Shown: piece by piece, positions 58,430-64,000 of the stretch
How positions within the stretch are numbered: position 1 is the first letter of the stretch
Layout of the letters: every line of letters starts with the position of its first letter
Assembly: GCA_023548195.1 (NCBI GenBank)
Contig: JAJHZJ010000415.1
Span: 1-64,000, forward strand
DNA length: 64,000 bases
Origin: Bettongia penicillata ogilbyi
Taxonomy: Eukaryota; Chordata; Mammalia; Diprotodontia; Potoroidae
Direction: 5' to 3'
Program-made: the position numbers and the translations under genes
The notes under the pieces: model-generated
Databases searched by the model: none
What the model saw: only the letters and a program-made list of their open reading frames with translations
Told to the model about the DNA's origin: nothing

Positions 58430-58720
58430 ATTACGAGAAGATTGGAAAGATAATAAAGGGGCCAGACTGTGAATGCCAATAAAAGAACATTGTATTTGAT
58501 CCTGGAAGTAACAGAACTGGCTTAGTGAATGGATTTATATGGGGATTCTGATGGTGCTGGGGGGTGTTAAATATTCAGATTTATCCTTAAGAGAAATCAT
58601 TTTTGCGGTTGAATGAAAGAAGGACTGGTATGAGTGGAGATTTGAAGCAGGAGATCAAACCGAAGTCTGTTGCAACACTTTGGGCATGAGGGATGATGAC
58701 TTGCACCAGAGTAATTGTTG
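58430..58720 (-). repeat. L2-type LINE relic
   Basis: TTGTATTTGATCCTGGAAGT and GATTTGAAGCAGGAGATCAA, then GAGGGATGATGACTTGCACC: reverse complement of the L2-like text. Confidence 0.5.
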
Positions 58721-59319
58721 TTTGAAAAGAGAACTTATACAAGAGTAGCTGAAAACCTAGAAATAATAATACTAGCAAAAGATTGGGTATGTAGGCTGAA
58801 TGACCATAAAAGAAAAGTTAAAAAGAGGAATATATTTGGAGATAAATGTACCATGTTCCCTATCAGGCATGCTGAGTTTGAGTGTAAGACTTCAAAAACT
58901 GTACAATAAGATTTTCTATTCATCTGGATGTCACTCATGACAGAATAGGTAAACTGTCCTAATTTAAGCATATTCCCCTATTGACTCTCCTTTTATATTT
59001 GTATCATTCCGTAATACTCCATTCAGATATTGAAATTAATATCTTATATGGATATCTCTGAGGGATCATACCAAAACAAATGATAGATCTTTTCCATGAA
59101 CATATAGTAGTCAAGGAGATGTCAGGTTGACTAATATTATTTTTGAATGTCACAATTTCCTAATTCAATATTGTTTTTTTTTTAATAAGCAATTATTGCT
59201 TATTATAGTTTACCATCTTTGGGGTGAATATCCCAGACTTAGGATCCCATACCCACTCCTGATGAAGCAATGCCCTCCACCTACTCAGATCAGCAATCGT
59301 TTCTTACAGTTTTAAAGAT
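58721..59319. other. No feature recognised
   Basis: AT-rich unique-looking sequence; no coding motif or repeat family identified. Confidence 0.35.
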
Positions 59320-59455
59320 TTGTGTGTGGACACTGAGAGAATAGCTAAATTACCCATGACCAGATCTAGAATGTGGCAGAATAATGGCTAGAACTCATAT
59401 CATGCCAGCTCTAAGATTGGCCCTTTACTATTATGCCACGCAGTCTTTTGTAGTT
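59320..59455 (+). repeat. MIR-type SINE fragment
   Basis: CAGATCTAGAATGTGGCAGA, AATGGCTAGAACTCATATCA and ACTATTATGCCACGCAGTCT are the MIR right half in order. Confidence 0.5.
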
Positions 59456-59939
59456 AAACAGTTTCACAATTCAAATTTTAAAACTATTTGTCTTATAATA
59501 TCTAATCACATCTGACTCAAGAATTTCCAGCAAAATGAGTCATGATCGAATCTCCACTTACCCTCATCTTTACATTGTCAAGGTCTTCATGACTGTCAGG
59601 CACAGTTATTAGGCAATGCCCTTGAGAGAGAAGGTTACTTATTGATTGATGGTAGTTGAAGTACAGTCTTTCCAAACAAAGAGCAGAAAATGATAAACTC
59701 ACAAAAAAATGGGATTTAATGTCATAAATAAGCCACTGAAATATATGAAGTAGCAAAAAGGAATGTCATCAGCATTTCAAATGTGAAATGTTGGGAATTA
59801 ACAATCAAATGGAAAAACCATTGTTGTGATAAATGGTCTAATATATCATAGTAATATTTAGGTTAATTTAGCTGCCATGACCAAAGTTGGTATGTGATCT
59901 TTGCTTACGTCTCTTTCTCAACATATTGTTAGATCTGTT
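59456..59939. other. No feature recognised
   Basis: Unique-looking sequence without coding or repeat signature. Confidence 0.35.
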
Positions 59940-60500
59940 GTCAGCCTGGCGGAGTTTGATCTAAGAAAGAAAAATGAAATTAGGTTGTCGGAGTTCATGT
60001 TTTTATTTCTGTTAAGCTAGAAGCAAGCATGTGCGGCCCCCTTAAGGAATCCAGTCTAGAACTGAATTCGGTTTGGGGGTTAGGGTGCCCAGTTTATATA
60101 CCTTTTCAACAAGGGCTGATAATCAGTCCCATCATTGTTTTATCTCCAGACAGAGGAAATTCTTCTTCTATCAGACCACCTCCTCCCCAACCATACCAGA
60201 TCATTCCCAACCTCGGGCTATCAAGATAGAAGAATCTATCTCCACTCAAGCCTGAGCAGAATATGAAGCATCCACACCTTTGATTAACTCAATTCAGGCT
60301 TGGTTTGGGGTTTGACCAGGATAAGAAGACTCAGTGCAATCTCCTTACCAGTAATATCCTTCTGAAGAAGAAACTGAACTCTGGAAGAAGGAACTAAGGG
60401 GAAGCTCTGAGTCTCCAAGATAATGATTACTAAGAAAAAATTTTTTCTCAATATATGACCAAAGAAATGCACATTCTTACACAGCAAGTAAGAATCACAT
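59940..60500. other. Unassigned, less AT-rich block
   Basis: Higher GC than its flanks, with AAGCTAGAAGCAAGCATGTG, GTTTATATACCTTTTCAACA and polypyrimidine stretches. On minus it vaguely recalls an LTR layout, but no duplication, termini or primer site were found. Frames across it are short and carry no known motif. Confidence 0.3.
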
Positions 60501-60769
60501 GCAATTAAGGTTTACTTCTCTTCAACAAAATGAAATATAGAAACAACCTAGGGTTTAATTACTCCACTGTGCAAAGTTTAAACTAATCATTGAAATAAAG
60601 AATAATATATAGAGATGATATAAATTACCATCTGTGATCCATTTTACAAATTACAAACCACTTTCCTCATAACAATCTGAGTATAATTAGGCCAAATTAA
60701 TACTTATAATATTCTGCAATGAGAGGTGATAAGACGTAGTAGAGGGCCAGCTTTAGAGTTAAGACTGAA
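60501..60769. other. No feature recognised
   Basis: AT-rich; nothing identified. Confidence 0.3.
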
Positions 60770-60975
60770 TTCAATAAACATTTGTTAAGCAGTGCCAGGC
60801 ACTATCTTTGATACCCAAGAGTTGTTTAAACTTGGGCAAGTAACTTACCTCTCACACCATTCAAGACAACTCTGAAGGACTGGAAGTTACCAATGATTTA
60901 CCAGTTTCCATTGGTGGAAGGAACTGCCATATTGACAATGCCTTCACATTAATAAAATCAATTCAAGGTCATGAA
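60770..60975 (+). repeat. Therian tRNA-type SINE relic
   Basis: AACTTGGGCAAGTAACTTAC, CATTGGTGGAAGGAACTGCC and ATTAATAAAATCAATTCAAG follow the therian SINE order (accession-level family not assigned). Confidence 0.5.
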
Positions 60976-62169
60976 ATATATAATAACTCACACAAATATG
61001 GTGCTTTTCAAAAAAAACACTATGTAGGATAATTGCTTAGCATGAGAGGATTCATTTTAAAAGACCCCTATTGCTTTCTGGTCCTTTGACTTTGGCTGTT
61101 GTGATTGAAATGGATTTGAAGAGCTGTCTTCCATGTACATGCTACTATCTCTCCAACAACTGAAGGTCACACTTGAAGGGTGCATCTTTAATATAGTATG
61201 GAGAACTTTTCATTTGTTATTTTCCCTTTGATGATGATTATGGCAGTGAAAGAAAAAAAAAACTTGTAGAAACAGATAAAAAGGAAAAATGTACTTTTAT
61301 TCCTAGTTATGATACTTCTATATGGCACAGACTGAAATGATGATTTGACAGTGTTTTATTTCATTTGACCATTGAAGACCATCTGGAATCACATAGTTTG
61401 CTAGTGATGTATGACCGTGGCCTCTGAATAACAACAGAATGAGAAACATTTACAAAAAGAAAAAAACCCTATTTCTCTTAATGGACTATGATTCTATTTT
61501 CATAAATTACTCATTATCTGCAGTTTCTTTTGTAACAAAAATAAAGAACTCAAACTGACAAATTGTCAGGTCCCCATCTCTATTTTCTACATAATAGTTC
61601 TGTAAAATAAATGCTATTACACTCAACTATTCTAAGACATTACTGATAGATCATTCTAATTTAACTCATTTAATGAATAAAAGGGACAATATCAGAAATC
61701 TTTTAACATAAATGGTTGCTCTTAGATTTCTGAGGGTACTACCTCCCACAAATTAATTATCATTTCAAAAATTGTTAATCAAGTATTTATATGTATTATA
61801 GATGATTTCATAGTTAGCATTCATAATCATCCATTGACAGTATCTGATTCATTGAAAACACTACCTTTCTAAAACCAGGTGGAGATGTTCATCATTCAAT
61901 TAGAAATATAGAATGGGAACACTAGAGAGAGATAACAAAGCTATCTTTTTTGGGAGCCACTCTTTTAGAGTTCATTGTTAAAGCCACACTAATGGATATT
62001 GTTTCCAAAGATTAATAGTAGAAACGGAGAACAGAAACCAAGAAGCTACATTCATTTTTAGAAGAAAAGAAGATGAATTGAAGATAGCAAAAGAGAAATA
62101 AGCATAACTTTTATTTTACTCTTCCTCAAGTCAGATTTATTTGCAAATGACAAGTTATATTCTCCCCAT
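60976..62169. other. No feature recognised
   Basis: About 1.2 kb of AT-rich unique-looking sequence with no repeat or coding signature. Confidence 0.35.
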
Positions 62170-62345
62170 TAGGACCTCTACAGAATCATGGATTTAGATA
62201 TGGAAAGGACCTAAACAATCCAATTCTCTCATTTTAAAGAAGAGGAAGCTGGCCCTAGAGATATTAAGTAACCTGACCAAGGTGGGCAAACCAAGTATTT
62301 GAAATTAGATCCTTTGATTCCAAGTCCAGTCCCCATTACATTACA
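62170..62345 (+). repeat. MIR-type SINE relic
   Basis: ATGGAAAGGACCTAAACAAT, TCTCATTTTAAAGAAGAGGA and AGTAACCTGACCAAGG in order. Confidence 0.6.
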
Positions 62346-62623
62346 AGGTTAATAAAATACTGTGGGTTTTTGCTGTTGTTGCTGCCACTGTTATTTTAAG
62401 TGTTTGGGCACAGTGACCTATATAAAGTGACTGCTTAAATAGTTGAATTATTTAATTATAATGAAGGAAAACCAGAGTAATTTTATGTCATGAACATCAA
62501 GGAAAGGATGAGTTTCAAGAATGTAGGATTGTTCATCAGATATATTAGAAATTCTATATCAATATTCTAAACCAGATAACAGAAAAACCATTCAAAACTA
62601 AAACTAAAATGTACCCCTATGTC

Positions 62624-62800
62624 AGAGATAGTGGATTGAGCACTGGAGATAGGAGTCATAAAGAATTGAGTTCAATTCCTCCCACAGAAACTGTACAACC
62701 TTGGTTAAGTCACTTAACCTCTACATACTCATTTCCATTTCAGCTCTCAAAGATAGTTTTGTGGATCCTTATCTGCAGCATAATGTCAAAGTTGATGGGC
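62624..62800 (+). repeat. tRNA-type/MIR SINE
   Basis: GATAGTGGATTGAGCACTGG head, GAATTGAGTTCAATTCCTCC (box B region), and CTTGGTTAAGTCACTTAACC. Confidence 0.65.
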
Positions 62801-62819
62801 AGCTAATGATTTTTTTTTA

Positions 62820-63099
62820 AAGAAACTAGTCCTCATTTCACAAGTCTTATGAAACTAAATGATTGAAGGTCTTCAACTTGCAAAATGACACATTTTGACT
62901 AGTTATCCAAAGTACTGTTTAGCTCTAAAATTTAGTTATTCTATCACCTCACCCTGAAAAAGCAATGGGCCAGCTTAGCTACAAACTCCATGTATAAAGT
63001 CGTCTCTGGTGAAGCGAGGTACAGCTAAATAGGGACCAGTAATTGTTCTGCCAATATCTTCACATTTTAAAACCTCCTCATGGGACTCTCAAAAATTGT
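62820..63099. other. No feature recognised
   Basis: Unique-looking AT-rich sequence. Confidence 0.3.
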
Positions 63100-63475
63100 T
63101 ACTTACTTGCTGTTCTTTATACGTGGCATTCTATTGCATGACTCCATCTATGCCTTTTGTATAGATTATTCCATTTACCTGGAATGCCTTTAATTTTTAA
63201 CTTTGCCTCTTGGAATCACTAGTTCTGTTCAATATTTATCTTAGGTTAATAATGTTTTCCCAATTCCCCAATCCACCTCAGTTATTAGTTTTCTTTTTTG
63301 GAACATATTTCGTATGCAATTATCTTTATAAATATTTATCTTTCACTTCCCCCAGAGAATGTAAGCTCCCTGACTATAGGGAATGGTTCATCTTGTGTGT
63401 GCAACCACTGAACCTAACAATAGGCCTAGAACATAATAGGTACTTTAAAAATATTTGTTGAGTTCAATGTGGAAT
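63100..63475 (+). repeat. L2 LINE 3' end
   Basis: CATTTACCTGGAATGCCTTT, then GAGAATGTAAGCTCCCTGAC and the terminus CCTAGAACATAATAGGTACT followed by TTTGTTGAGTTCAATG. A good L2 3' terminus. Confidence 0.7.
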
Positions 63476-63499
63476 TGAAGTAGAGGGGTGAAGTAGAGG

Positions 63500-63665
63500 G
63501 GAAATGAAGCTTTCTTTTAGGGAGTCTAGATCATGCTCCTGTTTATGGTAGGCAAGTTACTATTAAACCTTAAATCCTGAACCTCGGTTTCCTCTTTTGT
63601 CACATGAGGTGTTTTGACTAAATGAATTTTTAAGTTTGTGTCCTGATTTGAAATTATATGATTGT
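63500..63665 (+). repeat. MIR-type SINE with CR1/L3-like ending
   Basis: CTCGGTTTCCTCTTTTGTCA, GTTTTGACTAAATGAATTTT and a GAAATTATATGATTGT ending. Confidence 0.55.
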
Positions 63666-64000
63666 ATAATGCCTATACTTACATCTTTGGATTGATAACA
63701 TAGCCATTATCTGCTTAATAAAAAAGGCAATTACATGCTTGAAAATATACCACGAGGATTTGATTTTCTATGCAGGCATACTGTAGCCATTTTCACATAA
63801 AATTCCAAAGCATATGAAGAATTACAAAAATAATTCCTAACCACTGCAATTGAGTTAAATATTTTGAATTGGATATAGCACCATAGTAACAATGATAGTT
63901 CACTTAGCTGTATAATAGTTTTTTTTTCAGGCACAACAACTTCCATCTAATAACCACTAGTAATGAGGCATTTTAGTTTCATACAGAATGAAATGTAGTA

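Noticed and set aside
60029..60255. Two overlapping frames of 60-66 residues
   Set aside because: Low-complexity Pro/Ser content, no homology recognised, no splice or promoter context.

Overview
This is intergenic DNA from a mammal, most likely a marsupial (opossum-like). Pointers: L1-type LINEs with the marsupial style of ORF1 and a gene-bordering start of the form GGAGCCAAGATGGCGGAG, RTE-clade LINEs, tRNA-related SINEs ending in an RTE-type tail, and a background of MIR, L2 and L3/CR1 relics. There are no operons, CRISPR arrays, rRNA or tRNA genes. I recognise no exon of a spliced host gene. The only host-type reading frame is an intronless, apparently intact TMEM167B (Kish-B) retrocopy at 1858-2082. 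Family names below are assigned by eye from remembered family features, not by a database search.

Layout. 1-2472: 3' part of a half-L1 (HAL1-like: ORF1 but no ORF2), with the TMEM167B retrocopy inserted in its 3' tail. 2565-8035: an L1 whose 5' part is inverted (twin priming), itself split by a complete 2.98-kb half-L1 at 4420-7403. 8036-13177: old relics (L2, CR1/L3, MIR, decayed L1). 13178-15895: minus-strand L1 ORF2 relic and a short L1-5'-end-like element. 16278-19742: internally deleted L1. 20000-24870: (CT)n, L2, MIR and RTE relics. 24872-27661: another half-L1, inside a MIR-type SINE. 27720-35067: mostly unique AT-rich DNA with microsatellites, an RTE copy and SINEs. 35081-37922: complete half-L1 with target-site duplication. 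38600-44782: rearranged L1 and a 5'-inverted half-L1 abutting each other. 46359-52757: near full-length but decayed L1. 52758-64000: SINEs, L2, L1 pieces, microsatellites and unassigned unique DNA.

Main theme. Five half-L1 copies (1-1800, 4420-7403, 24872-27661, 35081-37922, 42896-44782) share one deletion junction: the first ~20 bases around the ORF2 start are joined directly to the last ~190 bases of the L1 3' end, followed by a second L1-like 3' end. A shared junction means a replicating ORF1-only lineage rather than repeated deletion of individual L1s. Two copies (4420-7403 and 24872-27661) are very similar to each other and each has an ORF1 broken by only one stop codon, so the lineage was active recently. 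Its mobilisation would need ORF2 protein in trans from full-length L1s.
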